A stretch of 41,384 nt of DNA from an uncultured Pseudomonadales bacterium (GCA_938084925.1 CALKFY010000012.1:1-41384); one strand, 5' to 3'. Numbered from the stretch's first letter, positions 1 through 10,018 are shown. Notes: generated by a model not told the origin, from the sequence alone. Program-made: numbers and translations.

Positions 1-1
1 C

Positions 2-2974
2 ACCGCGCTATCGCTAGAGGAAATGGGGGTCCTTGACAAATTCGGCGTCGAAATGATTGGCGCGAAACGCGACGCAATTGAAATGGCCGAAGATCGTGCG
101 CTGTTCCGTGACGCGATGGATCGTATCGGGTTGGAAAACCCAAAGGCGACAATCGTAACCGCGCCCAAAAAAGAAGATGGAACAACCGACCTGAATGAAG
201 GTGTTCGTATGGCGGTTGATGCGTTGGACGAAATCGGCCTTCCTGCGATTATTCGTCCTGCGTTTACATTAGGCGGAACGGGCGGTGGTGTCGCCTATAA
301 CCGTGAAGATTATGAATATTACTGTCGTACAGGGATGGACGCATCACCTGTGAACCAAATCCTTGTTGATGAATCCTTGTTAGGTTGGAAAGAATACGAG
401 ATGGAAGTTGTTCGTGATAAGAACGACAACTGCATCATCATCTGTTCTATCGAAAACTTTGATGCCATGGGTGTGCACACTGGTGACTCCATCACTGTTG
501 CGCCAGCCCAGACTTTGACTGATAAAGAATACCAGCTTATGCGTAACGCCTCCTTGGCGGTATTGCGTGAAATTGGTGTTGAGACCGGTGGTTCTAACGT
601 GCAGTTTGGTATGAATCCGAAAGACGGCCGTATGGTTGTTATCGAGATGAACCCTCGTGTATCGCGGTCCTCTGCACTAGCATCCAAGGCAACGGGTTTC
701 CCAATTGCCAAGGTGGCCGCTAAGCTAGCTATCGGTTATACCCTAGACGAATTGCAGAACGATATCACGGGTGGTGCTACTCCAGCCTCCTTCGAGCCGG
801 CTATCGATTACGTAGTGACTAAGATCCCTCGTTTCACTTTTGAGAAGTTCCCGCAAGCCGATGATCGTTTGACCACGCAGATGAAATCTGTAGGTGAAGT
901 GATGGCTATTGGCCGTACCTTCCAAGAGTCCTTGCAAAAGGCACTACGCGGTCTAGAAACTGGCATTCACGGTCTTGATCCAATCATGGATATTACGGCG
1001 GATGACGCACGCAGCACAATCGTTGCTGAACTAAAGTCACCTAAGGCTCACCGAATTCAATACGTGGCTGATGCGATGCGCTTTGGTATGGAAATGGAAG
1101 AGATCTACCAGTTGTCTGGTATCGATCCTTGGTTCCTGGTGCAAATGCAAGATTTGATTCAAGACGAAGCCAAGCTGGCTACTCTTGGTCTAGCTGATTT
1201 GGACAAAGATCGTGTATTCCGCTTGAAGCGCAAAGGCTTCTCGGACATTCGTTTGGCGCAGCTATTGGGCTTGACCGAAAAAGGCTTCCGTCAGCATCGT
1301 CAAAAGCTGGGCGTGCGTCCTGTGTATAAGCGCGTTGATACTTGCGCTGCAGAATTTGCTACGGATACAGCTTACATGTATTCCAGCTACGAAGAAGAAT
1401 GCGAATCTCGCCCTACTGGTCGTGATAAAATCATGGTATTGGGTGGTGGTCCTAACCGTATCGGTCAAGGTATTGAATTTGACTACTGCTGTGTACATGC
1501 TGCTCTATCCATGCGTGAGTCTGGTTATGAGACCATCATGGTTAACTGTAACCCAGAGACGGTATCCACAGACTATGACACTTCTGATCGTTTGTACTTC
1601 GAGCCGGTTACCCTAGAAGACGTTCTAGAAATCGTTAATATTGAGCAGCCCAAAGGCGTTATTGTTCAGTATGGTGGTCAGACACCTCTGAAATTGGCAG
1701 TTGGCCTAGAAAACGCAGGTGTACCTATTCTAGGTACTTCTCCAGAAGCTATTGACCGTGCTGAAGACCGTGAGCGTTTCCAGCAAATGATCCAGCGTTT
1801 GAACTTGCTACAGCCAGAAAACGCTACCGTACGTAGTAAGGAAGAAGCGGTACGTGAAGCTGAGCGTATTGGTTACCCACTAGTTGTGCGTCCTTCCTAC
1901 GTGTTGGGTGGTCGTGCCATGGAAATCGTACATAAGGAATCTGAGCTTAAGCGGTACATGACGGAAGCCGTACAGGTTTCTAACGACGCGCCGGTACTAT
2001 TGGATCGCTTCTTGAGCAACGCTATTGAAGTGGATGTGGATGCCGTTTCTGATGGTGAGCAGGTAGTGATTGGCGCCATCATGCAGCATATCGAACAAGC
2101 CGGTATTCACTCTGGTGACTCCGCGTGTTCCTTGCCTCCATACAACTTGCCAAGCGATGTGCAAGATGAAATGCGTGAGCAGATCAAACGTATGGCCCTG
2201 GAGTTAGGTGTTATTGGTTTGATGAACACTCAGCTAGCTTGGCAAGACGGTAAGATCTACGTGATTGAAGTGAACCCTCGCGCCTCCCGTACTGTGCCTT
2301 TTGTATCCAAGTGTATTGGTACCTCTCTCGCTGATATTGGTGCTCGCGTAATGGCCGGTAACACGCTTAAGCAGATCGGCTTTACCGAAGAAATTATACC
2401 TGATTACTTCAGCGTTAAAGAGTCTGTATTCCCGTTCAATAAGTTCCCAAGTGTTGATCCAATTCTGAGTCCAGAAATGAAGTCCACTGGTGAAGTTATG
2501 GGGGTCGGTGACAGCTTTGGTGAAGCCTTCGAGAAGGCGCTAAAGGCCACTAACGAAGTCGTACCGGTTGCGGGCAAGTGCTTTATATCTGTGCGTGATG
2601 CTGACAAGTCTGGAGCTATTGAATTGGCAACAGCCTTGTTAGAAAAAGGCTTTACCTTGTGTGCAACAGATGGCACTCAGGTTGCTTTGCAAGAAGCCGG
2701 TATCGAGTGCGCGCAAATCAACAAGGTGATGGAAGGTCGTCCTAACATTGTTGACGCCATTAAAAATGAAGAGATCACTTACGTGGTAAACACCACGGAA
2801 GGCCGCCAGGCTATCAATGACTCTTCTTTGATTCGTCGCTCTGCTTTGCAGCACAAAGTGCCTTATGCCACTACCATGACTGGTGCACTAGCTGTATTGG
2901 AAGCCATGAACTTTGGTGAAGAACGCGAAGTACGTCGCTTGCAAGATCTGCACGCACGTTTGAACAAGAAGTAA
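2..2974 (+). CDS. carB: carbamoyl-phosphate synthase large subunit, 5'-truncated by window edge
   Basis: Large subunit of carbamoyl-phosphate synthase, which makes carbamoyl phosphate from ammonia (delivered by CarA), bicarbonate and 2 ATP for pyrimidine and arginine synthesis. About 990 codons are visible; the family is about 1070, so roughly 100 N-terminal residues lie upstream. The reading frame is open from base 2, and the ATG at 23 is internal. In order: first ATP-grasp domain ([24 protein letters not shown]), oligomerisation domain, second ATP-grasp domain ([30 protein letters not shown]) and a C-terminal MGS-like allosteric domain. greA follows 16 bases downstream. Oddity: bases 2 to about 400 differ from the rest in codon use (alanine GCG 11/15, against 2/18 in the next 570 bases) and contain an [12 protein letters not shown] insertion unlike other gammaproteobacterial CarB; see findings. 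Confidence 0.97.
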   Translation, partial: TALSLEEMGVLDKFGVEMIGAKRDAIEMAEDRALFRDAMDRIGLENPKATIVTAPKKEDGTTDLNEGVRMAVDALDEIGLPAIIRPAFTLGGTGGGVAYNREDYEYYCRTGMDASPVNQILVDESLLGWKEYEMEVVRDKNDNCIIICSIENFDAMGVHTGDSITVAPAQTLTDKEYQLMRNASLAVLREIGVETGGSNVQFGMNPKDGRMVVIEMNPRVSRSSALASKATGFPIAKVAAKLAIGYTLDELQNDITGGATPASFEPAIDYVVTKIPRFTFEKFPQADDRLTTQMKSVGEVMAIGRTFQESLQKALRGLETGIHGLDPIMDITADDARSTIVAELKSPKAHRIQYVADAMRFGMEMEEIYQLSGIDPWFLVQMQDLIQDEAKLATLGLADLDKDRVFRLKRKGFSDIRLAQLLGLTEKGFRQHRQKLGVRPVYKRVDTCAAEFATDTAYMYSSYEEECESRPTGRDKIMVLGGGPNRIGQGIEFDYCCVHAALSMRESGYETIMVNCNPETVSTDYDTSDRLYFEPVTLEDVLEIVNIEQPKGVIVQYGGQTPLKLAVGLENAGVPILGTSPEAIDRAEDRERFQQMIQRLNLLQPENATVRSKEEAVREAERIGYPLVVRPSYVLGGRAMEIVHKESELKRYMTEAVQVSNDAPVLLDRFLSNAIEVDVDAVSDGEQVVIGAIMQHIEQAGIHSGDSACSLPPYNLPSDVQDEMREQIKRMALELGVIGLMNTQLAWQDGKIYVIEVNPRASRTVPFVSKCIGTSLADIGARVMAGNTLKQIGFTEEIIPDYFSVKESVFPFNKFPSVDPILSPEMKSTGEVMGVGDSFGEAFEKALKATNEVVPVAGKCFISVRDADKSGAIELATALLEKGFTLCATDGTQVALQEAGIECAQINKVMEGRPNIVDAIKNEEITYVVNTTEGRQAINDSSLIRRSALQHKVPYATTMTGALAVLEAMNFGEEREVRRLQDLHARLNKK

Positions 2975-2990
2975 AGGCGGAGTTGATCCT

Positions 2991-3476
2991 ATGAGTCTTG
3001 GTAAAGTACCCATGACCGTACGCGGTGAAAAGAACCTGCGTGAAGAGTTGCAAGAGTTAAAGACCGTGGTGCGTCCGCGCATCATTGCTGATATAGCCAC
3101 TGCCCGTGAACACGGTGACTTGAAAGAAAACGCTGAATACCATGCTGCTCGTGAGCAGCAAGGTTTCTGCGAAGGCCGCATTCAAGAAATTGAAGGCAAG
3201 CTGTCTCACGTGCAAGTGATTGACGTGATGCAGATACCTCATTCTGGCAAAGTGATTTTTGGTACTACGGTAACCATCATTAATCTAGATACAGATGAAG
3301 AGAAGGTCTATCGCATTGTTGGTGACGACGAAGCAGATATAAAAGCTGGCATGATCTCTGTTAGCTCCCCTATTGCACGTGCCTTAATCGGCAAGATGGA
3401 AGGCGACGAGGTGCCTGTGCAGACGCCCGGTGGCGCCGTGGACTACGAAATTGATAAGGTGCAGCACCTAGCTTAA
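2991..3476 (+). CDS. greA: transcription elongation factor GreA
   Basis: GreA enters the RNA polymerase secondary channel and stimulates cleavage of backtracked transcripts. The 161-residue product has the N-terminal coiled coil with the tip acidic pair D43 and E46 in [13 protein letters not shown], followed by the FKBP-like C-terminal domain (ISVNSPIARGLIGK-type segment, here [18 protein letters not shown]). Length is close to the usual 158. The ATG at 2991 is chosen because GGAG lies about 10 bases upstream; a second in-frame ATG at residue 8 would match the short start of some homologues. It is 16 bases after carB, the common carAB-greA order, so probably co-transcribed. A bidirectional terminator follows. 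Confidence 0.97.
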   Translation: MSLGKVPMTVRGEKNLREELQELKTVVRPRIIADIATAREHGDLKENAEYHAAREQQGFCEGRIQEIEGKLSHVQVIDVMQIPHSGKVIFGTTVTIINLDTDEEKVYRIVGDDEADIKAGMISVSSPIARALIGKMEGDEVPVQTPGGAVDYEIDKVQHLA

Positions 3477-3495
3477 TTATATCGTGTTGACTATC

Positions 3496-3508
3496 GGGGT
3501 CAGACCCC
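3496..3508. repeat. GGGGTCAGACCCC palindrome downstream of greA
   Basis: Short inverted repeat GGGGTCAGACCCC, 20 bases after greA. The same core (GGGG..TCTGACCCC) occurs inside the 50-base element before folP at 6770-6819, so it may be a remnant of that repeat family. Confidence 0.5.
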
Positions 3509-3514
3509 ATATAT

Positions 3515-3546
3515 AAAAAATCCGCTCAATTGAGCGGATTTTTTTA
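3515..3546. terminator. bidirectional intrinsic terminator greA/yhbY
   Basis: Perfect 18-base palindrome TCCGCTCAATTGAGCGGA at 3521-3538, flanked by A6 on the left and T8 on the right. It therefore has a U-tract on both strands and would terminate greA (plus) and yhbY (minus), which converge here. Confidence 0.9.
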
Positions 3547-3564
3547 TGCTTGTGTATCTGGTTT

Positions 3565-3586
3565 GTCGGGTTGAAACCCGACCTAC
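3565..3586 (-). repeat. 3'-end palindromic repeat, copy A
   Basis: On the minus strand this reads GTAG followed by GTCGGGTTTCAACCCGAC, with a 7-base stem. It begins one base after the TAA stop of yhbY. Copies at 15803-15824, 23480-23501 and 23534-23555 share sequence, orientation and position relative to the preceding stop codon. Resembles REP-like elements of gammaproteobacteria. Confidence 0.75.
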
Positions 3587-3587
3587 G

Positions 3588-3890
3588 TTAGCCTTCTACA
3601 TTGGATTTCTTAGGGTCAGCCTTTGGGTTGTGGCGATAAATCAAGCCAATGTTGCCAATGCTCTGTACTAATGCCGAGCCGCTTTGCTCAACTAGCTCTG
3701 CCATAATGGCTTTTTTCACGTCGCGGTCACCAACAACAAACTTAACTTTGATCAGTTCATGGTCAGTAAGGGCGCGGTCCAATTCTTCCATTACACCCTC
3801 GGATAGGCCGTTGCCGGCAACGGTAACAAGAGGGTGTAGGCTGTGACCTAGGCTGCGTAGGTGCTTTTTTTGGGCGGAACTAAGGTTCAT
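3588..3890 (-). CDS. yhbY: YhbY/CRS1 (CRM) family RNA-binding protein
   Basis: A 100-residue single CRM-domain protein. The family binds RNA, and E. coli YhbY associates with pre-50S particles. Visible family features: N-terminal LSSAQKKHLRSLGHSLHP, a GNGLSEGVMEELDRAL segment carrying the GxxG-like loop, IKVKF, and the final QSIGNIGLIYRHNP strand. It is transcribed away from rlmE, the order known from E. coli (yhbY divergent from rlmE-ftsH). A -10-like TATAAT lies at 3953-3958. The gene converges with greA on a shared terminator. Precise role in this organism is inferred from the family only. Confidence 0.95.
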   Translation of the reverse strand: MNLSSAQKKHLRSLGHSLHPLVTVAGNGLSEGVMEELDRALTDHELIKVKFVVGDRDVKKAIMAELVEQSGSALVQSIGNIGLIYRHNPKADPKKSNVEG

Positions 3891-3952
3891 AATCTTCCAA
3901 ATTAATGGCCGTTTGGCATCATTGGCCAGTTCGGCTGTGTTAAACTTGCACT

Positions 3953-3958
3953 ATTATA
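3953..3958 (-). promoter_or_regulatory. -10 element upstream of yhbY
   Basis: TATAAT on the minus strand, preceded by TTTCAGG as in the ygfB promoter region. It would give a leader of about 55 bases. No good -35 hexamer is visible, so this is a moderate call. The rlmE promoter must also lie in this 152-base divergent gap, but I could not identify it. Confidence 0.45.
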
Positions 3959-4042
3959 CCTGAAATCCTGATCTATGGTGACCAAAGGGCAATGAATTAT
4001 TGCTAAAGCTGGCCTGTAGATCGATAGTATTGAGATAAGCAA

Positions 4043-4663
4043 GTGGCAAGATCCAAGTCTTCCGGTCGTTGGCTAAAAGAGCACTTTGACGACCAATATG
4101 TAAAACAGTCGCAAATCGACGGTTATCGCTCCCGTGCCAGTTATAAACTGCTGGAAATGAGTAAGCGTGATAAACTAATTCGCCCAGGCATGACTGTTGT
4201 GGACCTAGGTGCGGCGCCAGGTGGTTGGACGCAGGTGGCTATGGAGCTGGTGGGCCACGAAGGTACGGTTGTGGCTTCTGATATATTAAATATGGATCCC
4301 ATTGCCGGTGTGACCTTTATAGAGGGTGATTTCACAGAGCAAGCTGTTTACGATCAAATCATTGAGGCGTTAAATGGTCAGAAGGCAGACCTTGTAATTT
4401 CAGATATGGCCCCCAATATGAGTGGTAACCCCGCTATTGATCAGCCAAAGTCTATGTATTTGGTTGAATTGGCTCTGGATATGTCTCGTAACATACTCAA
4501 GCCCAATGGTGCTTTCTTGGCAAAGGTGTTTCAGGGTGAAGGATTTGATGATCTACTGCGTGAAACCCGTAGTAGCTTTACCAAGGTGCAGTCTCGTAAG
4601 CCTGGCGCGTCACGAAGCCGGTCACGAGAAGTGTATCAATTGGCAAGTGGTTTCAAAGGATAA
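4043..4663 (+). CDS. rlmE: 23S rRNA (uridine-2'-O-)-methyltransferase RlmE
   Basis: RlmE (FtsJ/RrmJ) methylates the 2'-O of U2552 in the 23S rRNA A-loop in the assembled 50S subunit. The 206-residue product starts at a GTG; no better upstream codon exists, and [17 protein letters not shown] matches the family N-terminus. SAM motif I is GAAPGGW (56-62). The K-D-K-E catalytic set is visible as K35, D121, K161 and E196. ftsH follows 59 bases downstream, the conserved rlmE-ftsH order, heat-shock controlled in E. coli; I could not identify a sigma-32 promoter here. Confidence 0.96.
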   Translation: MARSKSSGRWLKEHFDDQYVKQSQIDGYRSRASYKLLEMSKRDKLIRPGMTVVDLGAAPGGWTQVAMELVGHEGTVVASDILNMDPIAGVTFIEGDFTEQAVYDQIIEALNGQKADLVISDMAPNMSGNPAIDQPKSMYLVELALDMSRNILKPNGAFLAKVFQGEGFDDLLRETRSSFTKVQSRKPGASRSRSREVYQLASGFKG

Positions 4664-4722
4664 ACGTATTTTTTAGAGCTTAGGGTGGTTACCCTTCGCT
4701 CAGCGTAAAGCAGGAGTTTAGA

Positions 4723-6690
4723 TTGAATAACGTGGTTAGAAATTTTGCCCTATGGCTGATTATTGCAGCTGTTATGTTGGCGGTATTTAACAATTTTAGT
4801 ACCGAGTCAACATCCAACCGCATGAGTTATTCGCAGTTTGTGCAGGAAGTGCAACGCGATCGTGTAAATAGTGTCATTGTTGACGGTTATACAATTGCGG
4901 GGCGTATGTCTGACGGTAGTAGCTTTGAGGTTGTGCGCCCAGCTTTGTCTGACCCTAAATTGGTTGATGATTTGCTAGCTCACGAAGTAGAAGTAGTTGG
5001 TAAGATGCCAGAGCAGCAAAGCATCTGGTCACAGCTATTTGTGGCTACCTTCCCAATTCTTATTATTATTGCTCTGTTCATGTTCTTCATGCGCCAAATG
5101 CAAGGTGGTGCTGGCGGCCGTGGTGGCCCAATGGCCTTTGGTAAGAGTAAAGCTCGCCTTATGAGCGAAGATCAGATTAAGACTACTTTTGCCGACGTGG
5201 CAGGTGTAGAAGAAGCCAAAGACGATGTGCAAGAGCTAGTAGAGTTCTTGCGTGATCCTGGTAAGTTCCAGCGTTTAGGTGGTCATATTCCACGTGGTAT
5301 CTTGATGTCCGGTTCGCCAGGTACTGGTAAAACTTTGCTTGCCAAGGCAATTGCTGGTGAAGCTAAAGTGCCTTTCTTTAGTATTTCTGGTTCTGACTTT
5401 GTGGAAATGTTTGTTGGTGTTGGTGCATCCCGTGTACGTGACATGTTCGAACAGGCTAAGAAGCAGGCTCCGTGCATTATCTTTATTGACGAAATTGATG
5501 CTGTAGGTCGCCATCGTGGCGCTGGCATGGGTGGTGGTAACGATGAGCGCGAACAAACATTGAACCAATTGTTGGTGGAAATGGATGGCTTTGATGGTAA
5601 CGAAGGTATCATCGTAATCGCTGCTACTAACCGTCCAGACGTACTGGATAACGCCTTGTTGCGCCCGGGCCGTTTTGACCGTCAAGTTAACGTACCACTA
5701 CCTGATATTCGTGGTCGTGAACAAATTCTTAAGGTGCACCTGCGTAAAGTACCACTAGGCGATGGCGTAAAGCCAAAGCTAATTGCTCGTGGCACACCTG
5801 GTTTCTCGGGTGCAGACCTTGCTAACCTGGTTAACGAAGCCGCACTACTTACTGCGCGTCAAAATAAGCGCACAGTGGGCATGGAAGAGCTAGAAAAAGC
5901 CAAAGACAAGATCATGATGGGTGCCGAGCGCAAGTCCATGGTGATGAAGCACGAAGAAAAACTGAATACCGCTTACCATGAAGCTGGTCACGCTATTGTT
6001 GGACGTTTGGTGCCGCAGCATGACCCGGTGTATAAGGTAACTATTATTCCTCGTGGTCGTGCCTTGGGTGTGACCATGTTCTTGCCAGAAGATGACCGTT
6101 ATAGCTTGTCTCGTCAATCTATCATGAGTCAGATTTGCAGCCTTTACGGTGGTCGTATCGCGGAAGAAATGACCTTGGGTAAAGATGGTGTAACCACAGG
6201 TGCCTCTAACGATATTCAACGTGCCACGCAGTTAGCGCGTAATATGGTAACCAAGTGGGGTTTGTCTGAAAAGCTAGGTCCATTGCTTTATGAGGCAGAA
6301 GACGCGGACCCGTTTAATGGTATGCCTGGGCAAGGTGCCAAAGGTTTCTCTGATGAAACGACGCAAGCCATTGATGCTGAAGTAAAAGAGATTATTGATA
6401 GCTGCTATGCTACGGCTAGCCAACTGCTAGAAGACAATCGCGATATTTTAGATGCCATGGCTGATGCCTTGATGAAGTACGAAACTATTGACTCTGGTCA
6501 GCTAGATCAGTTGCTGGCTCGAGAAGAAGTGACGCCACCAGAAGATTGGGATGATAGTGATGGCAGTAATGCCAAAGGGTCTCAAGATTCTGATGATACA
6601 GATGAAGACGATGATGTCGTTACGCGGTCTGAAGAAGACATGGGAGATTCGGATATCCCCGAAGCGCCAGAAGAGCCTACTAAGCACTAA
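4723..6690 (+). CDS. ftsH: ATP-dependent zinc metalloprotease FtsH
   Basis: Membrane-anchored AAA protease that removes misassembled membrane proteins (SecY, ATP synthase subunits) and selected soluble regulators. 655 residues. The start is TTG at 4723, supported by AGGAG at 4712-4716 with 6-base spacing; GTG at 4732 is an alternative without a well-spaced ribosome site. Two membrane helices (about 6-24 and 108-124) flank a periplasmic domain. Walker A is GSPGTGKT (197-204), with Ser where GPPGTGKT is usual. Walker B is [13 protein letters not shown] is RPGRFDRQV, and the zinc site is HEAGH (419-423). The last ~55 residues are unusually rich in Asp, Glu and Ser. A strong terminator follows. 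Confidence 0.98.
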   Translation: MNNVVRNFALWLIIAAVMLAVFNNFSTESTSNRMSYSQFVQEVQRDRVNSVIVDGYTIAGRMSDGSSFEVVRPALSDPKLVDDLLAHEVEVVGKMPEQQSIWSQLFVATFPILIIIALFMFFMRQMQGGAGGRGGPMAFGKSKARLMSEDQIKTTFADVAGVEEAKDDVQELVEFLRDPGKFQRLGGHIPRGILMSGSPGTGKTLLAKAIAGEAKVPFFSISGSDFVEMFVGVGASRVRDMFEQAKKQAPCIIFIDEIDAVGRHRGAGMGGGNDEREQTLNQLLVEMDGFDGNEGIIVIAATNRPDVLDNALLRPGRFDRQVNVPLPDIRGREQILKVHLRKVPLGDGVKPKLIARGTPGFSGADLANLVNEAALLTARQNKRTVGMEELEKAKDKIMMGAERKSMVMKHEEKLNTAYHEAGHAIVGRLVPQHDPVYKVTIIPRGRALGVTMFLPEDDRYSLSRQSIMSQICSLYGGRIAEEMTLGKDGVTTGASNDIQRATQLARNMVTKWGLSEKLGPLLYEAEDADPFNGMPGQGAKGFSDETTQAIDAEVKEIIDSCYATASQLLEDNRDILDAMADALMKYETIDSGQLDQLLAREEVTPPEDWDDSDGSNAKGSQDSDDTDEDDDVVTRSEEDMGDSDIPEAPEEPTKH

Positions 6691-6723
6691 GAGATAAGTC
6701 TTTTATTGCCGTAAGGACCAATA

Positions 6724-6750
6724 GGGAACACATTATGTGTTCCCTTTTTT
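6724..6750 (+). terminator. intrinsic terminator after ftsH
   Basis: Hairpin GGGAACACATTATGTGTTCCC (shown in part: GGGAACACA / TGTGTTCCC arms, 6724-6744) followed by T6. Ends the rlmE-ftsH transcript. Confidence 0.9.
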
Positions 6751-6769
6751 GTTATCATATGTAAATTAA

Positions 6770-6819
6770 GTCTGGCACCCTTGTTTGTAGATGGGGAGTC
6801 TGACCCCAAAGTGCCAGAC
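6770..6819. repeat. 50-base inverted-repeat element before folP
   Basis: Ends are perfect 9-base inverted repeats GTCTGGCAC / GTGCCAGAC. Inside is a second palindrome, GGGG-AGTCTGA-CCCC. The core recurs after greA (3496-3508), and the ends resemble the hairpin after gcvH (31791-31824). Looks like a REP/MITE-type intergenic element; it lies 26 bases before the chosen folP start and could influence folP expression. Confidence 0.65.
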
Positions 6820-6845
6820 TATGGTTATTGAATGGAAGTATTGCT

Positions 6846-7682
6846 GTGAATTTTGCCGGTGTAGAGCTTGATTTAAACCTGCCGCAAGTGATGGGTGTTG
6901 TTAATGTAACACCTGATTCTTTTTCTGATGGTGGCAGCTTATATGCCAATGATGCCCTTAGTGTCGCTGCTGCAGTAGATCGTGCTGCCATCATGGTGCA
7001 AGAGGGTGCCAGTATTATCGACGTAGGTGGTGAGTCCACTCGTCCTGGTGCTGATGCGGTAAGTGTTGATGAAGAGTTGTCTCGTGTTGTTCCTGTGATT
7101 GAGGCTTTGCGCTCGCGTTTTGATGTGGCGGTATCTATTGATACCAGTACCCCGCAAGTGATTACTTGTGCTGCCCAAGCTGGTACTGGTTTGATTAACG
7201 ATGTGCGTGCTTTGCAAAGCGAAGGTGCCTTGCAGGCCGCGGCGGATACAGAGCTGCCAATTTGTTTGATGCATATTCAGGGCGAGCCAAAGACCATGCA
7301 GCAAGAGCCGTATTATGATGACTTGTTTGCTGATATAGGAAGTTACTTTGAGCAGCGTATCCAAGCCTGTCAGGCGGTGGGTATAGATCGCGATAAGCTC
7401 ATATTGGACCCCGGTTTTGGCTTTGGCAAAACCTTGCAGCATAACTTACAACTGTTACAATCCATGCAGCGACTACAAAATTTTAATTTGCCTGTGTTGG
7501 TGGGTATGTCTCGTAAGAGCATGATAGGAAATGTCTTAAATAAGCCGGTAGATGGTCGTCTCTACGGGGGCTTGGCGGTAGCTGTGCTAGCCTTGGAGCG
7601 CGGGGCAGCTATCGTGCGTACCCATGATGTAGGGGCAACGGTTGATGCGCTTAAGATGACGCAGGCCGTGTTGAGCAGCTAA
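6846..7682 (+). CDS. folP: dihydropteroate synthase
   Basis: Condenses 6-hydroxymethyl-dihydropterin pyrophosphate with p-aminobenzoate to give dihydropteroate (folate pathway, sulfonamide target). Start GTG at 6846 is preferred: GGAAG lies 7 bases upstream and the product (278 residues) then matches the family length; a TTG at 6828 would add six residues without a ribosome site. TIM-barrel motifs: NVTPDSFSDGG, DVGGESTRPGA, SIDTSTP, DPGFGFGKT and the anion-binding GMSRKSM near the C-terminus, then the terminal RTHDV. glmM follows 67 bases later; ftsH-folP-glmM is the order in many gammaproteobacteria. Confidence 0.96.
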   Translation: MNFAGVELDLNLPQVMGVVNVTPDSFSDGGSLYANDALSVAAAVDRAAIMVQEGASIIDVGGESTRPGADAVSVDEELSRVVPVIEALRSRFDVAVSIDTSTPQVITCAAQAGTGLINDVRALQSEGALQAAADTELPICLMHIQGEPKTMQQEPYYDDLFADIGSYFEQRIQACQAVGIDRDKLILDPGFGFGKTLQHNLQLLQSMQRLQNFNLPVLVGMSRKSMIGNVLNKPVDGRLYGGLAVAVLALERGAAIVRTHDVGATVDALKMTQAVLSS

Positions 7683-7749
7683 AGGCCTGGTCTTGAACTA
7701 ATATTTAAGGGCGCTGTCGAAGGCAGTGAATGCAAAAGGAATTTAATCT

Positions 7750-9081
7750 ATGAAAGTATTTGGCACCGATGGAGTTCGCGGTCCTTGTGGGGTGTATCCA
7801 ATTACCCCTGAATTTATGCTGAAGCTGGGCTGGGCCGCAGGTAAGGTCTTCGCTGAATCTGGGCGTAGTAAAATTCTCATTGGCAAGGATACGCGCATCT
7901 CTGGTTATATGTTTGAGTCGGCCTTGCAGGCTGGTTTGTCTGCTGCAGGTGTGGATGTGCTCTTGTTAGGCCCTATGCCTACTCCAGCCATTGCCTATTT
8001 GACGCGAACTTTTCATGCTGATGCGGGAATTGTGATTAGTGCCTCCCATAATGGTTACCAAGACAATGGTATCAAGTTCTTCTCAGCTCAGGGTACTAAG
8101 CTGCCAGATACCATGGAAGCGGCCATTGAGGCTATGTTGCAAGAGCCTATGGGTTGTGTTGCGGCGGAGTTCTTAGGTAAGGCGCGGCGTATCAATGATG
8201 CAGCGGGTCGCTACATCGAGTTTTGTAAGGGTACTGTAGGTCCTCATACCAGTCTTAAAGGACTTAAAATGGTATTGGATTGTGCTCATGGTGCAACCTA
8301 TCATATTGGTCCAAACGTCTTCCATGAGTTGGGCGCCGATGTGACTTCTATCGGCATTGATCCCGATGGCATGAATATCAACCAAGAGTGTGGCTCTACA
8401 TCTATCGCTACCATGCGTAAAGTGGTGCGATTGCAGGAAGCTGATTTAGGCATTGCTTTGGATGGTGATGGCGATCGCGTGATCATGGTCGATCACCTGG
8501 GTGAAGAGGTGGATGGTGATGAACTAATGTTCATCATTGCTGCTGATCAAAAGCGCCAGGGTTTATTGCAAGGTGGTGTGGTGGGTACGCAGATGAGTAA
8601 TCTGGGTATGGAATTGGGCTTGCAAGAGCTGGGTATTGATTTTGCTCGTGCCAAAGTGGGTGATCGTTACGTCATGCAAGAGCTTAAAAAGCGTGGTTGG
8701 CTATTAGGTGGTGAGTCATCGGGTCATTTGATTTGCCGCAACCTGACGAGCACAGGTGATGGTATTGTTGCTGCTTTGCAGGTGTTGCAGGCCATGCAGC
8801 GTACAGGCAAGAGTTTGCATGAGCTTAAGAGTGAAATGCATAAGATGCCGCAAAGCCTAGTAAATGTGCGTTTTCCGACACGCGTCGATTTAGCTAATTA
8901 TCCAGCGGTGCAGGCGCAAGTGGATGTTATTGAAGAGCGCTTGGCTGGCAAAGGTCGAGTGCTTTTGCGCCCTTCAGGAACTGAGCCGGTAGTGCGGGTC
9001 ATGGTAGAAGGCGAAAATGCCGAGCTTGTTGGGCAGTTTGCACAGGAGTTGGCTCACGACGTGCAGCAGATCGTCGGCTAA
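7750..9081 (+). CDS. glmM: phosphoglucosamine mutase
   Basis: Interconverts glucosamine-6-P and glucosamine-1-P for UDP-GlcNAc, hence peptidoglycan and LPS. 443 residues, the usual length. AAAGGAA precedes the ATG. The active-site loop ISASHNG carries the phosphoserine equivalent at S99; the metal loop DGDGDRV is at 238-244; the sugar loop GGESSGH and phosphate loop [14 protein letters not shown] follow in order. Oddity: the loop reads SASHNG, where I expect SASHNP in most family members. Third gene of the ftsH-folP-glmM-tpiA-secG series. Confidence 0.97.
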   Translation: MKVFGTDGVRGPCGVYPITPEFMLKLGWAAGKVFAESGRSKILIGKDTRISGYMFESALQAGLSAAGVDVLLLGPMPTPAIAYLTRTFHADAGIVISASHNGYQDNGIKFFSAQGTKLPDTMEAAIEAMLQEPMGCVAAEFLGKARRINDAAGRYIEFCKGTVGPHTSLKGLKMVLDCAHGATYHIGPNVFHELGADVTSIGIDPDGMNINQECGSTSIATMRKVVRLQEADLGIALDGDGDRVIMVDHLGEEVDGDELMFIIAADQKRQGLLQGGVVGTQMSNLGMELGLQELGIDFARAKVGDRYVMQELKKRGWLLGGESSGHLICRNLTSTGDGIVAALQVLQAMQRTGKSLHELKSEMHKMPQSLVNVRFPTRVDLANYPAVQAQVDVIEERLAGKGRVLLRPSGTEPVVRVMVEGENAELVGQFAQELAHDVQQIVG

Positions 9082-9179
9082 CGTCTTGCTACTAGACCCT
9101 GCCTCCGGTATCATATCGCGCTCGAATCTGAACCTCATCTGAGATTTCATTCAACTGCAATTTTAAGGGATGCTTGTTT

Positions 9180-9935
9180 ATGCCTACAATGATGGTTGCT
9201 GGTAACTGGAAAATGAATGCCAGTACAACTGCTACGGCAGAGTTGCTTGAAGGCTTGAATGCTGGTGTTGCAAGTTTGCCAAAGAATACACAAATGGTGG
9301 TTTTTCCGCCTTTGCCTTATTTGGCGCAAGCGCAACAGATGCTGCAAAACTCATCCATTGTTTTGGGTGCGCAGAATGTCAGTGAGCAGGCAAAGGGTGC
9401 GTTCACCGGAGAGGTGTCAGCCTCTATGTTGCAAGATTTTGGTGTGCGCTATGTGCTTGTGGGGCACTCAGAGCGTCGATCCTTGTATGCTGAAAGTGAT
9501 GCCTTGGTGGCGGCTAAATTTCAGGCGGTGCAGGCTGCTGATATGGTGCCAGTCTTGTGTATTGGCGAGACCCTTGGGCAGCGTGAACAGGATGAAACCT
9601 TGGCTGTAGTTAATGCCCAGGTGCAAGCCGTGATTGATGCTGCTGGTGTTGATGCTTTGGCTTGCGCTGTTGTGGCGTATGAGCCAGTTTGGGCTATTGG
9701 GACTGGCTTAACAGCTAGTCCAGAGCAGGCTCAGGCGGTGCATGCGGCAATTCGTGCCCATGTGGCAAGTCAAAATTCTGCTGTAGCAGAAGGTTTGCAA
9801 ATTTTATACGGTGGTAGTGTTTCTGGTGCTACGGCCGAAGAGCTTTTTGCTCAAGCGGATATTGATGGTGGACTCGTTGGTGGAGCATCATTGAGTGCGC
9901 AGTCTTTCTTGGCCATAGGTCAAGCGGCAAAATAG
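9180..9935 (+). CDS. tpiA: triosephosphate isomerase
   Basis: Interconverts dihydroxyacetone phosphate and glyceraldehyde-3-phosphate. Start ATG at 9180 is chosen: AAGGGA at 9165-9170 is spaced 9 bases, whereas TTG at 9174 would be only 3 bases away. The 251-residue product has the N-terminal AGNWKMN lysine, catalytic H96 in VGHSERR and catalytic E168 in AYEPVWAIGTG, then the mobile loop 6 and phosphate loop GGSVSG. tpiA directly before secG is conserved in Pseudomonas-like genomes. The 98-base gap before it may hold its own promoter (GGTATCATATCG is -10-like but unconvincing). Confidence 0.97.
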   Translation: MPTMMVAGNWKMNASTTATAELLEGLNAGVASLPKNTQMVVFPPLPYLAQAQQMLQNSSIVLGAQNVSEQAKGAFTGEVSASMLQDFGVRYVLVGHSERRSLYAESDALVAAKFQAVQAADMVPVLCIGETLGQREQDETLAVVNAQVQAVIDAAGVDALACAVVAYEPVWAIGTGLTASPEQAQAVHAAIRAHVASQNSAVAEGLQILYGGSVSGATAEELFAQADIDGGLVGGASLSAQSFLAIGQAAK

Positions 9936-10018
9936 TTAAGTCTTGTGTGTTGGTGGTAGAGCTGTCGGCACGCAAAGTAAGTTGAATGGGCGCGGCCCAT
10001 AACTGAGAGAATGATTTC

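Noticed and set aside
319-711. 130-codon open frame opposite carB
   Set aside because: Shadow of strongly conserved CarB coding sequence; no start signal or recognisable domain.
4682-4695. AGGGT-GGTT-ACCCT stem before ftsH as an RNA thermometer
   Set aside because: Only five base pairs and it does not cover the ribosome site; no support.
5275-5685. 136-codon open frame opposite the FtsH AAA domain
   Set aside because: Lies entirely within conserved FtsH sequence on the other strand; product unlike any family I know.
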